From NCBI GenBank assembly GCA_030141605.1, contig JAQGDQ010000767.1, positions 1-64,000 of the forward strand: a DNA stretch of 64,000 nt, written 5' to 3'. Numbering within the stretch: the first letter of the stretch is position 1; each line of letters starts with the position of its first letter. The position numbers and the translations under genes were made by a program. The notes below the pieces were generated by a model, which had not been told where the DNA came from, did not search any database, and was given only the letters and a program-made list of their open reading frames with translations. The stretch is from Tubiluchus corallicola (lineage: Eukaryota; Priapulida; Priapulimorpha; Priapulimorphida; Tubiluchidae). Positions 27,831 to 41,429 of this stretch are shown in pieces.

Positions 27831-29100
27831 CTTATAACTTACAGGCGTATCTGCAGCTAACACACTTGTATAGACTCGCCAGAAACATCACCATTTTCAG
27901 TTACTCTCTAGTCTCTACAGTCAGTTGTGGTTTGTTCAGTAGAAGTGTGTTAACTGTAAGTTACTGAAATGTTCTATAGAGGCATTTTTACTCTGGCGTT
28001 TAATGAGACTATGTTTAATGACTAACTAATTGCAAGTAAAACTCAATCAAAACTCGTAGAGTGGACTAGAAATTCGTTGCCTTGCAAGTCGAAGAATAAT
28101 TACAAAGCCGCCAATTTTTTTTCAAAAATCAAAGTTACCTGTCAATTAACTAATCGTTTACTAATGCATATTGATTAATTTGTTAACATACATTTTATTA
28201 ACATGCTTGACTTTTGTAGAACAACTTGCTGACTTTTCGACTTTCTCTGACAAAATACGAAATATCACAACATGCAAAATCTTTCAAAATCGGAAAGGGC
28301 GGTGCCTCATTGAGAGCCTCTCGTAATCGTCCATTCTCCACGCAACCAACAAATATTTATTTTAATTATTTAGGTTTTGTGTTTTTACTAGTTCTTTGTT
28401 ATTGTAGTATAAAATATTATTCCTTAAGTGCACATAATTTTTAATTAGACTTAAGTAGGCTGTTTAAGTAAGTTGTACAAACTCATGTTTTTGCAATGTT
28501 GCATAATTATATTTGTTATATTTTGCTTTGCTTTTTGTACATTGATTTTTTTAAAATTATAATTTTTTGCCATGATACACAATTATATTTGTGAAATATA
28601 AATTGAATTAAAATTAACTAAGTTGCAAAACTCATGTTTTTGCAGCATTGTATGATGATTTTTTTACATTTCGTATTTGTTCTTCTACAATGATTTTTTT
28701 TTGTAATTGTAATTTTTGCCATGATACACTATTGTATTTTGCAAAAAATTAAATTGAATTATTGTTTTTTCTGGATACTTGATATTGCCACTGGATAGTG
28801 GCTACTACACTGTAACTGTATACCATAGTAAAGAGACTGCTTGCACACATATTCCACAATTTTAAAAATTAAAGAGACACCATGTCTAGCAAAAATCCTT
28901 GCTCAAAACTAGGATATTAGCAACCATTATTAACCACGGTTATACCAGCGAAAGAGTGGGAGAGAGAGAAGGAAGAGAAAAAAGAGAGAGCACGAGAAGG
29001 AAAGGGGCAGCAGTTTACATGTGCCCGACAAGAAGAGAAAAGACAAGATGAGTGGAAAATAGACCTAGGAAAAAGCTGCAGAATTTGGGGATAAATTGTA
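27831..29100. other. intergenic, no gene seen
   Basis: AT-rich. Two partial repeats of ATTTTTGCCATGATACAC occur at about 28565 and 28720. No supported exon. Confidence 0.5.
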
Positions 29101-29440
29101 GATGCAGTTCCAGGAATGCAGTTATTCTTTGCAATGTGCTGCTTTCTCCATTGTTATCTCACTATCATTGCTGTTGACGACAGTGTCAATAATGACGACA
29201 TGCAATGATCAGTGACAATGCTGGAGCAATGACAACAGTGATGATGAGTATTATGATTACTGAAATTAATCAATAAGCTTAACCAATATTGACCATTGCA
29301 AAAAATAAAGAAAATTAAAAATTGGAAATTAGCATTCGTAATCAGGTCTTTCATTATTATTTAACCAATCACCCACAAAAGTTGTAGTAATTACATAGTT
29401 TAGTGTGTACACTTCGAGTTCAGATATTATCAAAGGCAAG

Positions 29441-29925
<485 letters not shown>

Positions 29926-29939
29926 CGCATGCGTACGTG

Positions 29940-32900
29940 TTGATTTCAATTTAAATACAAACAAAGACAAATTGTTGTAGTATTTATTCACGTCTACATA
30001 ATGTTACCATGTTTCCACTATAAAACGACGAACGAACGGCAGCATACATAATTAGCTTACAATCATACTTTGACTCTAGACTACTGAATTACACAACACT
30101 TAAACGTGATGCTGTGCTTGAATGACGGCAGTGCAATGGATTGAATTTAGCAGTACAACATCGTTACAGACACAAAAACACTAGCTATGCGTGTTTCTTG
30201 CTTAGCATAAACCTAAGACACATGATATTACAATTAAAAACTGTGCAAAAATTGTGCAATTAAATTTAAAAAAGCAAAACTTACTTTTCTGTAAAAGATG
30301 GATAAACAATGAATAAACCCTGTGAGAGAAAACAATGATGCTCTGACATTGGCAGTAATATTGAATCATGATGCTAAAAATATTGCTTCTACAATAGTAA
30401 TCACTTAGTGCAATGATAACTCTTACAAAAAGCATAATGATAGAACAATTCTACTTATACAAGCAGTCTTAAAACCCAAGCTGCTACACATATATATAAT
30501 TATATATCAGATGTATAGACTCAAACTCACACAGTAAATTGAGCAAACCACTAGAAACCCAACCTCAAAATATTACAAACAGAACATATCAGGAGTAAAA
30601 GAATAGATGTATTCAAGTTAAAATATGATACAGTCAGATATGCATAAAAAACTAGAGGAATCTTACATAACATGATCAGAAAAACCGTGGAATATAATTA
30701 CAGTTTCTAGTAAACTTACAAAGCTGTTATCTACACAGAAAATTTAAAAAACAACAACTATTTTAATAATAAAGATACGATTAACTAAACTGAAATTCTT
30801 TTCTTAATTTATATCGAATATTGGTCAAGAGCCAAAGTCTAATTTCGTGGCAAATTAACCAGCTTAGACGATTTGTAAAACACAAGCAGAAAAAACTAGA
30901 ATAGAATATATATCATTAATTAAAGTGACATATGATAATTACATTGATTATCAGGAGAGTAAGAATCTGTATGATTTTATTAATATTAATATTACGGAAA
31001 TTCTTTTGCGCACATCAAACAAGCACATACAGCACATACATTATACAAAAAACGCTAGAGAAACAATTAAAACTACAACTAGTCTTATTTACGTATAACT
31101 ATTATGCAATCTAACAACATGGTGGTAGTTTATAGCTTGTGTTGCAAGAAATAAAAAAAGTAATGCTTGTTTTATATTTACTATAGACAAAAGTTCTGCA
31201 TTAAAATGAGTATGAAACATAACAAATGTGTCTATGCATCGCTCTTGTACATGTAGAAACATAACGAATGTGCCAATGTGTAATTCAGTCAAAAACACGA
31301 CAGTGTGAGATCCGTTTACATATTATGCTAGTCAAAATAAGTGCTAGTCGGCAACGTATTTCAGCAACAATGCGAATGTTGTCGCATTCACGGCATTAGA
31401 ATGCTGCGACGAAGCATTCTAGCGAACCTAGAATTCTAATTGCACGACGCAGGCATCATACAACTAGATCAAACTCTTGCCCGTCGTTGCGTCATCGAGT
31501 CAGTAAAGTTACCGACTGTGTCACGATTAAAGTAAACAACCTAGATGTGTATAGTTAAGTAAACAAACCTAAAAAAATATGAAACGGTTGCTAACGCGCA
31601 CGTGACAATATTCATCTCTACATAAAACATCCGACATGTCTATTAACATCCCTCAAACTAGTAGCGAAGAGTATATAAAATATGCACAATAATCTAGTAT
31701 ACTTAATCATCTATTGAGAACGTAATAGCAAATATGACAACATCTATAAAAAGTCATAAGTAACATTTTTACATGATTATAAAGTCACACGACAGCGTAG
31801 TACAACGGAAATACGGAGAAAACGAGAGAAATGATATGAATTCTTGTCTGCCCGAATACTTCAGCCTCGTGATCTATCACGATGGATAAAATCTGTGCTT
31901 GATCAGTGCTGAATACCACATACAAGCAGCCAACGGGAAAACAATTGATCTACACTAATTAAGCAAGGCAGAAACAGAGGTTCTCCAAAATAAAAATGAA
32001 GTCATGAATGTTGCTAGCATCATATAGTCAACAATAACTCATTTCTTCTTTTTGCAAACAGGTACACCCAATTCTGTGAGCATAACAAATAACTGAGTTC
32101 AATTGTGGTTTACGCAATTTTATTAAAATTCCACTTTTTCGCTTTTTAATTTTGCTTAGCACCATAAGATGGCGCCAATTCACGTTCACGAGAATTTGAT
32201 AAATAACAGTAGACAAATTTCAGTAGTCAAAGACGGTTAGTTTAGACAAAATCTTGTAATAAAACCAAGCTTAATGAAAATATTTTATAAAAAATTAATT
32301 GTGCATATAAGTAGACAGAAAGACAGACAGACAGACAGTCGATTAAGAAATGCACAACAACGCAAACAGACGCCCTAGAAACACTAAACGATTCCCTTCG
32401 GTCCACCGACTATAATAAATTCATGATCACGAATAACAATAATTAAAAATATGATTTCGCATTTACTGAATTTAAAAATAAACAAGGTTTGCCATGATCT
32501 CATTACGCAACAACGGTCACAGAAATCATAAACAGTAGCAATTAGCTGCACTATTAAAGTCAATTATAAGTTATTTATTTGCAACGCGTAGTTATCAAAG
32601 ATTTTATGGGAAATCAGAAATCCGTGTGGATCAACCTTTAAAACCATAAACTTCTTTAAATAATGACTTTGCGAAGATTTGTGATAATGTGACAACCTCT
32701 TCGTTCAGTTAAGTGTCGAAATTGAAGACTAATAAAACATGTTACCAATCCACGCTTACTGCTAGTTCATTAGTTTACAGCACATTAGTTCATAATTTTC
32801 TTAAAGGAAAACCGGACGATTGTTTAGACTCAATCGCATTTTAATTTACTGTCCAGAATATACATTTTCTTGCCTATTAAAGTTAACAATTGTTCCTTAT

Positions 32901-34200
32901 ATTTGAATAATTAGCTTTGAAAGTTATTAATGGCAACAGAACACAGCTATTGCTTACATCACAAACTAACAACAGTTTCTGCAATGGCAGGCATCTTCTC
33001 TTGCGCATCAAGCACATTTGCATAAGTGTTACAGTACTGCTTAAACGCATGTTGTCACGAAAAATGGGCTCTACATCATATGACGTCATGAAACTAACAC
33101 TACAGTTCATGATCATGCTTATCACGGTACCACCTTCTATTTGTCGGCCACGCAAATAAAGGCGCTGCTGCCAATCTTAGTAGATTCACTGAGCCGAGCG
33201 TAGCTTTGAAAGTTTAATGAAATTTGAGTATCCGAGGTAATTATTATTTAATCTAAGCTTTGATTTAATATAAGCTATTATAGTTTTCAATATTTTACAG
33301 CAATCTTTATTCTAAACTCATGTTTACACAATCGTCCAGTTTTCCTTTAAAGATTCCTTGATAAGTCAAGAATTTAGTGTTTCTGCTGTCGTGTTTCTAG
33401 GAAGTTACACAGCTTTCATTTTTAAGTCGAAACATCTACATACGAGCTACGAAATCCGCAAAGCTAAAAAGTCATCTCAGTGTAACTTTTCAAAGAAAGA
33501 ATTCTAGGAAGGAACTGTTACTTTTCACCTAAAAAAAGATTGACTCTGGGCAGCAATACTTTAAAACAATACACCACTTTTGGAAATCTTACAGCGCAAA
33601 GGGAAGAAATCTTGTCTTGAATTAACGTAAGAGTGAAATAGTCGTACAAAAAACAACGGTAGTGCCAAGTTAAAAACTGGATGACTTTGGAAAAAAATTA
33701 AAACTAAACATGACCCCCCGAGACCAATCATAAAACTGTTTACATGTTTGCTCTTCTGCAGTAAACTACATATTCTGCAAACGTACGTGGCAGTACTAAC
33801 AGCACAATTACGAGGAGAAATCGTAGTCGCGCGACCAAAATGCCGAGAATCAATACAGCCCAAGTTCGTGTAATAATCAGTGCCTCCAATCATAAAACAC
33901 GGAATTCTTACACATAGTGATTTGATGATCTCGGATAATAGAGAGAGAGGTCTGTAGGCGACGTAAAATAACTGGAAGATTATTGACGTGTTACAAACTT
34001 CTTGTGCTGCTGAATTTTATTGTCCCTCGAGGATACGAGAGACATCATTCTAGGAATGCATAAAAACCGTCTGGCAGGAGACAGAAACGGCAAACTCTCT
34101 GCATGCAGACAGCCCGAACGACGAATGCAATACGGCTTGCGTGCGACCGGGCATTTAAATTGAATTCTATCATTGTAAATTGCGGCCATAAAGCACTAAA
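29940..34200. other. intergenic, no gene seen
   Basis: About 4.3 kb of AT-rich sequence with small unsupported frames. A GACA repeat lies at 32318-32337 and a hairpin AGAATGCTGCGACGAAGCATTCT-like pair at about 31397-31420. No conserved peptide or splice-bounded frame was found. Confidence 0.5.
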
Positions 34201-34214
34201 CACACTTTATTCAT

Positions 34215-34482
34215 CAAGGGCATGTCTAGGACGTATAAGTTTCATCAAAAATCGTTGCTGTTACGATGGTTACATTACGGTAATTTGGTCTGGTGTTAAT
34301 ATAAGAACGCCTCTTATTATAACTCCACTACCATGTTCATTAATTTCATAAAGGGCATGTCTAGGACGTATAAGTTTCATCAAAAATCGTCGCTGCAACG
34401 ATGGTTACATTACAGTAATTTGGTCTGGTGTTAATATAGGAACGCCTCTTATTATAACTCCATTAGCGTGTTCATAAATTAA
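34215..34482. repeat. ~130-bp tandem duplication
   Basis: GGCATGTCTAGGACGTATAA occurs at 34219 and 34354. The copies share the next 110 bp with few differences, through TTATTATAACTCCA. Confidence 0.9.
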
Positions 34483-34772
34483 GGCAACTTTTTGAAAAGT
34501 GGGCAAAATGTTCAAAAGTATCCCATTTGATTGCGACAGCCTATGCAATGAAACACAAGTTAAATGAACCCAACTTAGCAAACATGTAAACAAAGACAAT
34601 TTATAAACAAACCACTCTCGAGCTATTTGGATCCGGTGCACCTCGCTAACTAAAGCAGCGTGATCGTAAAAAGTGCAAAACAAACACAACGGCAACGGCG
34701 CAGTAAATTATTTTCAGGACCAGCGAGTAGTTGGTACTTCTCAACAATTTGAGTTTTCAATAAAGACTGGTT

Positions 34773-35525
34773 CCAGGTAGCATAATTGCGGAAAATTATG
34801 AAGATGCTTGTGACGAGATTTGAAGATAAATAAACCCTCTGAAATAGGCCCATGTACTTTAATGATGTTGAACTTTGCAATCATGGCATGTTATAGGCAG
34901 GGATGAGAATGAAAAATTGTAAAAACTCTGAAACAGGCCGGGGGTTTTGGGACAACCTAGGCCCCCCAATGAGGTCCAAGGGGGGCGAAGTTACCTTGGA
35001 GCCAGCAACAAATTGCAATTTTGTGACCATAGAGAGCCTCTAAGTGGACTTAAAATATCAATTACCTTGTTTCATGGATAATTTAAAATACCCAACTATC
35101 AAGGATACATGATACCCAATTGTCCCAAAAACGCCTAAGTACTGGCCGCTCCTATGCAAAAGTATATAAAAACTGTCTGCAATTGACTCAAATAACTCCG
35201 CACAATTGATTCTATATTTTTATACATAGAGATATACACGTGGTTACACTGATGTACGTGATGTAAACAAAGTGACGGTCTGCCAACTAGCGGTCAGCTT
35301 GTGAAATAATGTAACTGGGTCAGTAAAAATTTTCTCAATGAATTTACGCGATTTACAAGAATGTAATTCCGTGTATCTGTGGAAAATTCTCATCCCTCTT
35401 CCAGGTATCATAATTGCGGAAAATTATGAAGATGTTTGTGACAAGATTTCAAGATAAATAAACCCTCTGAAATAGTCCCATGTGCTTTAATGATGTTGAA
35501 CTTTGCAATCACGGCATGCTATCGG
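34773..35525. repeat. 125-bp duplication flanking an inverted-end element
   Basis: 34773-34897 and 35401-35525 are near-identical direct copies. The 500 bp between begin CAGGGATGAGAAT and end ATTCTCATCCCTCT, so a MITE-like element (34898-35398) separates the two copies. The duplication is far longer than a normal target-site duplication, so it was probably an existing tandem repeat or made by unequal exchange. Confidence 0.75.
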
Positions 35526-36530
35526 ATACGTGCAGTGGTGAATGGCCTTAACATTGCTCCCACGGGCTACACGAAAAGCAGTTTGAACATAAGACATCTA
35601 AACATGCATACGCTGCCAGCAGCATAGCATAAACGGTTTCAACCTAAAAATAAAAGCTGTGGCCACTAGACGGCAGCACAAGTCGGGTAATTAATGTTAC
35701 GTATAAAACACAAGTTTATATACATGAGTATTCCGCTAAGTAAAGTACTAATCACTACTATTATTACGTAAAAATGAATGTTCTCATGCTGCCTATTGAA
35801 AAAACTCATAAATTAATTATTTAATTAGACAAGTAATGTATCATTCATAATAAAAATCTACTTAGACACTCGCATGTAAATATAATATAAAAAAATTATA
35901 ATAATCTATGTTCACAATTGATACCTCATACAAAACAAATTCACTATGATAGAGATTCGAAATAGAGAGATTACTTCCCCCCCCCAAAGACAAAAACTCA
36001 TTTAAAAGAAATTGCGTGATAGCATACATGTGTTTTTGATCATTAATTCTCAGCTTGCGTTTTGATTTTATGTTTCTGCCAAAGCATCACCCTGTTGAAT
36101 TTATAAACAAAAGATCATCGGCCAATATAAATCGCTCATAAAAAAAAATTTACAATTAAAACTGATTAGCCACAACTGACCATTACAGATGGGAAGCCTA
36201 AACAGTTTTAGTTGTGTCAATTCAAGATTATGGCGTTGCTTATTATAATGCGAGTTGCATCATGGCGTTACTTCATGTTCGTTACATGAAATTATTGTCA
36301 CCGATTAGTAATTTTCCCCCAAATTTTGGGAAGTTTAAACGCTAAAATACTGTCAAGAGAGAGAAAGCAAAGCCACATCGATCACAGGAATAATCCCGAT
36401 TACTCAATAACAAATACTCGCTTCACAAAGATCCTGCGGTATGATTATCATGTGATTGATACGCACAGAAGCAAATAAAAATCGTAGATAATCACATGAA
36501 ATCATAATCGTTGCGGCCGAAACTCGTCTA
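35526..36530. other. intergenic, no gene seen
   Basis: AT-rich stretch between the 34.8-35.5 kb duplication and the 3' end of claudin B. I see no coding exon. Confidence 0.5.
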
Positions 36531-36537
36531 AACTTGT

Positions 36538-36731
36538 TTACCCCACGACTACTCGTCTATGCGCCACAAACATGGACGCTACCGTCAGCACCGTCAGACC
36601 CCACGAGCCGACCATGAGCCAAAATGCCCATCCCAGGTCGCGGTTCATGGTCACACCGCGCAGTGATTGTGCGTCCTCGTTCAGGTACAGCTCCAATCCA
36701 AATACCAGCAGGGCCACGCCCATAACAAGAG
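36538..36731 (-). CDS. claudin-like B exon 3
   Basis: 194 nt including the stop. TM3 end (LVMGVALLVFGLEL), short loop, TM4. It ends HRRVVVG, without a Tyr-Val PDZ motif. Confidence 0.92.
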
Positions 36732-39700
36732 CTAAATAAAGTAAATAAAGTAAATAAAGTAATGAAGTATATGATGTACGGTTTCATAGAAACAAGAGAC
36801 AGTTCTGTAGAATGTTGTTGTTGTTATTATTATTGCTGTTTTTTTAGTATTATTATTATAATTATTATTATTACTATTATTATCAATATCATTATCACTC
36901 ACTATTATTATTATTATTAGTGTCATTATCAGTATTATTAGTATTATTATAGATGCCAATTAATAGAAATTTATTTTAAATTTAAAAAATGATCAACTAT
37001 TGCTTATTTTCAATTGTTTCAAAGTCAGAATAAAATTTGGAGAATTGTACATTAAATTACATTAACTACATAACAACACACAGTCAATTTTATTTAGAAT
37101 TTCGCTATTAAATAAAGTAAATAATGAATGAGTAAATAGTAAATAAGTAATGAAGTATATGATGCAAGGTTAAATAGAAACAAGAGACAGTTCTATAGAA
37201 TCATTTGCAAAAGTTTAAGACCAAAGTGATTTTTTTCACGAAAATTGACAAAACCATCGTTTAACACGGTTCCATCTAAAAACTATTCATTTATTCTTCT
37301 AGAAAAATATACTACAGCATAGTTTGTATGTTTTTATCCAAAAATAGTCACAGTTCTTGAACATTTTGGTACTTTGTATAACCACCGAAGTTGTCAATCA
37401 CTGCCTTCATTCTAAGAGGCATACTGGAAATTAGGTTTTGGCAGTACTCGGAAGTAATTTCTTTAACCTAAACGTCCTTGATAACTCTTCGCAAGTCTTC
37501 AGCACTTGATGGTACAGTACAATATTTCACAATATAATGATGGTACAATCAGGGTACAGTATGATGAAAATCCCGAAAACTCGAGCTTGGTCTTAAACTT
37601 TTGCAAATGACTGTAGAATACATAACACACAATCAATTTCATTTAGAATTTTGCTGCACGTCAGAAGAATATAACATTTTATATATGTACAGAGTTCAGG
37701 GCATTGCAAATTTGAACCCAGTGCTCAATAAGGGTGAGCATTCTCTACCAGAAAACGAATTCGAAATCGAATCGAATTCGTGACTTTCGGATTTAAATCA
37801 AACCGAATTTCAGTATTTCGAATTCGAATCGAGTTTGAAAGATTTTCGAACAAGTTTTCGAACCCTCAGTAAAAAGCAGTTTTTACAAAGATCGTGCATA
37901 GGGTCTGTTACTCGATTTTGTTCTGCAAAAAAACCATAGGGAGGGGGGAATGAGCCACCTCTGGGGGGAGGGGGGACGCGAATAGGTGCAAAAATAAAAA
38001 TGAAACATTATTCAAAGTGTTTGTGGGCTAGGGGGAACGAGAATCAGAAAAGGTTGGGGCCCCACTGTGCTAAACTATCGACATTTTTGTGAAAATATTG
38101 CCGTCAGTGACGAGTTAACTCCTTCAGGACCGTAAGCTTCGCTGCGTTTTGCACGGTTGCTATAGAAACTGCTCTCACTAAGCAGCAATTTATTTATATT
38201 TGATAATTTTTGTGAGTTTCTACTCCTCACACGATGGATTTTCACGCACAATTATATATGAAATGCATTTGCTTAACTTAAACATTAAAAATAGATTTCT
38301 GATGAAGAAATCGAAAAAAGCTTTTCAGTAACTGCAGTGTTTACACTATAACAAAGTACAGTATCACTCATGTGATATCAGCTAATGCAGAAAATTTCAG
38401 CTATCCAGACACAACACTCTGATACACGTTGGCTCCTGCTAAAGGATGAAACGGTCTTAATTTGTTCTTGGCTGATCGGTTTTTCCTGGAATAGCAGCAG
38501 AACACTGCACAGGTTGTGACCATAACAAGCAGGTCGTCAATAAATTAGTGTGTACGATCACGCAAGTGTACACCAGGCTAAGCTACTCAATAGGCTAAGT
38601 TGACATACCTGAAGAGGGTGTGTTTTTCTTGATTTTATCCAATTAAATCACTTATAAATGTTTAAACAAACAGAAAGATTTGATAGCTGATATTCTCCTG
38701 AATGGAACAGTACCAAATTTGTAATCACTTAGTTATGTCTGTCCTCGTACAGTAGCAGAAAAGTCAAAAATCTCATAAGACCTATTTTGAATGGTGTGGT
38801 CCTGAAGGAGTTGATGGCCAATGGACTATGGTCAACTTTAGTTTAGACGATATTTATATACAGACTTATCATATTGGATTTGCAGGAGCTTGGAGATAAT
38901 GTAATTACAGAAGTTTGAAAGTCGACTCTCTTTAATTTAAGACACATATTTTAATATTATTGATGTCTTAGTGACACAATTACAGTTTGCAATCGGGAAG
39001 GAGGGGTGCTTGAATACTCACCAGTAAAAAGTAGTGACGAATAGATCATGACTCCGATGCAACGGAAGCAAGCGCCTCCTTTCGTGCACGTACAGCTGTA
39101 AAAGGGCAGCAATACGCACAGGTTCAGAACCAGGGTGCCGACGGCAATCGTGAACATGATCTGACACGCCATGAACCAGTCTGTAATCGGAATAAAGCGG
39201 TTTTAAAAGAACGGCCGCAAGCGGAATGCGACTCGTCGTATGAAATTCATCAAGACGATTAAGACGGCATCAACAAAACGCGCGGTTACAGCTGGTTATC
39301 ATAACCTAAACTGCTGTGCTGAGTAGCAGAAATGGTTGATGATACACCAACGTATGAATGACGCATTACGGATTGACTTTTATAACTCCGACAACCCGAA
39401 GCCAAAGAGTGTCGGTTGTGCTAATTAAGAGAAAGACGGTTGCAATTATCACTGCTTGTAGGACAGAGAAGCCAGCTAACGTAGCTGCTGTTAAATATAG
39501 CCGCAACCGCGAGGCTTCGCGAGGTTGATAACAAACAGAAGCACATGTCAAACACGAGAGACACTTTGAAATATCAGCAGCTGTTCATACCAACCATCAT
39601 CATGAAACCTGAATTTAGTTATAAGTATTTGGCATCGAATAAAAAAAAGCGGCACAGTAAAAACATGGATAGCAGACGGATGTAGCCAATAATTACCACA

Positions 39701-41255
39701 GAAATTACAGCTTTGTTTCTTCTACATCTTTCATTACACTTACAAAAACACACAATTCAAGGAAATAAATTGTCACTAAGCTTGAATGGAATGCAAACTT
39801 TATTGTTATTACAGCAAATTTTAATCCCTCAAGGCAAACACGCCAAGGTAGATTCAAGTCTACAGCAGGGCTGGATTTAAAATCAGAAAAATGTATAAAA
39901 GTGAAAGAAAGTCAGAAACATTTTGTACACAAAAATAGGCAGGGTGCATAAGATTATGGATATGTATAAAATAAATAAAATAGCTTATTTTATGGATTTT
40001 TGAAATTTTATTTTTTGGATATCAATAAAATAAGAAATAGACTATATCTGGAACGAGATGCCCAGGGGGAAATCAATTAAAAAGTAAAAACAGGAATGCT
40101 TGAAACGTTTTTTTAAACACGCGGAACTTAGTTTTAATTTTATCGGTTTCGTTTTAATTTTATCGGTTTCATATCACTTCAAGTTTAATCAAATTTTACA
40201 AGACAATGCCTTGTAATTCATCACTTCAGTTCAAATAATTCGTCTATTTCGTACAAATGTAGAATGCCCTCTAGGCTGAAGTTTCCGATCCAATGCCTGT
40301 ATTCAGTTTTGATTGCCTTATTTTGTACAAAAAAAGTTAAAAAAAAAATTTTTTATTTTATGCATTTCTTATTTTATGGATTTTTCAAATTTTATTTTAT
40401 GGATTTTTGGTCTTATTTTATGGATATCCATAATCTTACGCAGCCTGACAATAGGACTCGAGCCCGAGACATTCTATTTTTCGGGCAGCTATCTCTCATC
40501 ATTAAACCGGTGCTCTGACTTTTATGGTTTAGGAATTCACACTACAAATGTGTTTGCTTTGATGCTTCGTGTTTTTGCTTCAGATCTGGGCAATTTTTGC
40601 ACCGAGAACTTATTACTAAGAAGCATAATAAATGTAACAGCCAGAATGTTTATTCTGCAGTGTGTAAAATCTGGCCAATCGTGTATGCTGTACTGATATT
40701 ACTGCTGAAACAAACCAATTGAAAGGAGCGATGCAAACAGGTAGACTTTATAACTTTTAACGGGTTGCTTACAAAGATTTCGACAAATTTTACCTTTTAC
40801 GCTAACTGACAGACATTGGTGTATTTTGTTCATCTATGGAATTAAATCCTTTTGAAGTGAATTTTCATTTAGCTGAGCATAAAGTTTATTTCGGGCAATT
40901 TAGCTAATAATACGATACATCGTATGGGCCCGGTTTAGCAAATCTTGGGCCCGTGTTTTAAAAAACCATGGGATTCTTGTCCCCAGCCGGGAAGAACGCA
41001 AAAAAACCACTGCAACTTACTTGGAATTTCGCCCCAGTTTCTCGTGTCGAACAGACGGTCACTGTCTCCGTACAGCCAGTTGCACGAATCACTCCCACCC
41101 AGGTTGGCTAGTCCTCCGCACTTTTTCCACAGACCGTAATTGGTTTTCCTCAAGGCGAGCGTGCCCCACTCATTGACAAAAAATGCTATGACAGCGGCAG
41201 CGGTCGCCAGGAATAGGAACACAATGACAAGCGAAACAGAACAGCGAGCTCCCAT
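36538..41255 (-). CDS. claudin/PMP22-like four-span membrane protein B (3 exons)
   Basis: Exons 41255-41021, 39180-39022 and 36731-36538 join to 195 codons plus stop. The chosen start is MGARCSVSLV, matching MGVHCSLGLV of C. TM1 covers about residues 7-27; the outer loop has NEWG, YGLWKKC and a second Cys in DSCNWLY. Exon 2 (WFMACQIMF, YSCTCTKGGACFRC) and exon 3 (DLGWAFWLMVGSW) line up with A and C, phase 1 at both junctions. It is closer to C than to A. The gene diverges from C across 4.9 kb containing a 21-bp repeat array. The acceptor CTACAG lies 21 nt before the ATG. Likely plasma-membrane or junction protein; exact function unknown. Confidence 0.92.
36735..37655. repeat. local tandem duplication in claudin B intron 2, split by a Tc1-like element
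   Basis: The left edge AATAAAGTAA...GTAATGAAGTATATGATG and right edge ACACACAATCAATTT-like sequences occur twice (36735-37105 and 37110-37655). The first copy holds an (ATT)n microsatellite at 36815-36955, the second the Tc1-like insert. Confidence 0.75.
37198..37613 (-). mobile_element. Tc1/mariner-like element, transposase C-terminus only
   Basis: Inverted ends TCATTTGCAAAAGTTTAAG face each other, with TA at 37196-37197 and 37614-37615. On the minus strand, ISSMPLRMKAVIDNFGGYTKY is a recognisable Tc1-transposase C-terminal end. The rest of the gene is deleted. Confidence 0.88.
37733..37930. repeat. GAATTCGAA-rich dispersed repeat
   Basis: Starts GGTGAGCATTCTCTACCA, followed by dense TCGAAT motifs. 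Inverse relative of 24530-24925. Confidence 0.5.
38119..38810. mobile_element. piggyBac-like MITE candidate
   Basis: Inverted ends CTCCTTCAGGACC (38119) and GGTCCTGAAGGAG (38798-38810), flanked by TTAA on the left and TTGA on the right. The TTAA target suggests piggyBac. In intron 2 of claudin B. Confidence 0.6.
39022..39180 (-). CDS. claudin-like B exon 2
   Basis: 159 nt, acceptor ATTACAG, donor GTGAGT. TM2, Cys-rich loop and start of TM3. Confidence 0.93.
39940..40447. mobile_element. hAT-like MITE, long form (508 bp)
   Basis: Begins CAGGGTGCATAAGATTATGG and ends in the inverse with CAGCCTG. The 8-bp flanks AAAATAGG and ACAATAGG differ at one base. The internal part has repeated TTATTTTATGGATTTTT. 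The 124-bp element at 59025-59148 is an internally deleted relative. In intron 1 of claudin B. Confidence 0.8.
40450..40515 (-). mobile_element. tRNA-like SINE fragment
   Basis: On the minus strand, CCGGTTTAATGATGAGAG and CGGGCTCGAGTCC mimic A and B boxes at tRNA spacing. Not a functional tRNA. Confidence 0.5.
41021..41255 (-). CDS. claudin-like B exon 1
   Basis: 235 nt, 78 codons plus one base, donor GTAAGT. TM1 and first outer loop with the GLW..C signature. Confidence 0.92.
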
Positions 41256-41429
41256 GATGAAGAAATTACGCAATCCTCCCTGTAGCGGAAAAATCTTTTA
41301 AGAAATTTTATACTGAACCTATCGATCTTTAATAGAATAACCAAAGTAAAGAATTAGTGTTGCTCCGGATATGTCATTCGTGTATCAGAAACAACATTAG
41401 TATCAATAACCTACAAGAACAGCTCTTCT

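Noticed and set aside
40313-40696. 127-codon plus-strand frame
   Set aside because: It crosses the AT-rich end of a hAT-like MITE and a tRNA-like SINE; not a gene.
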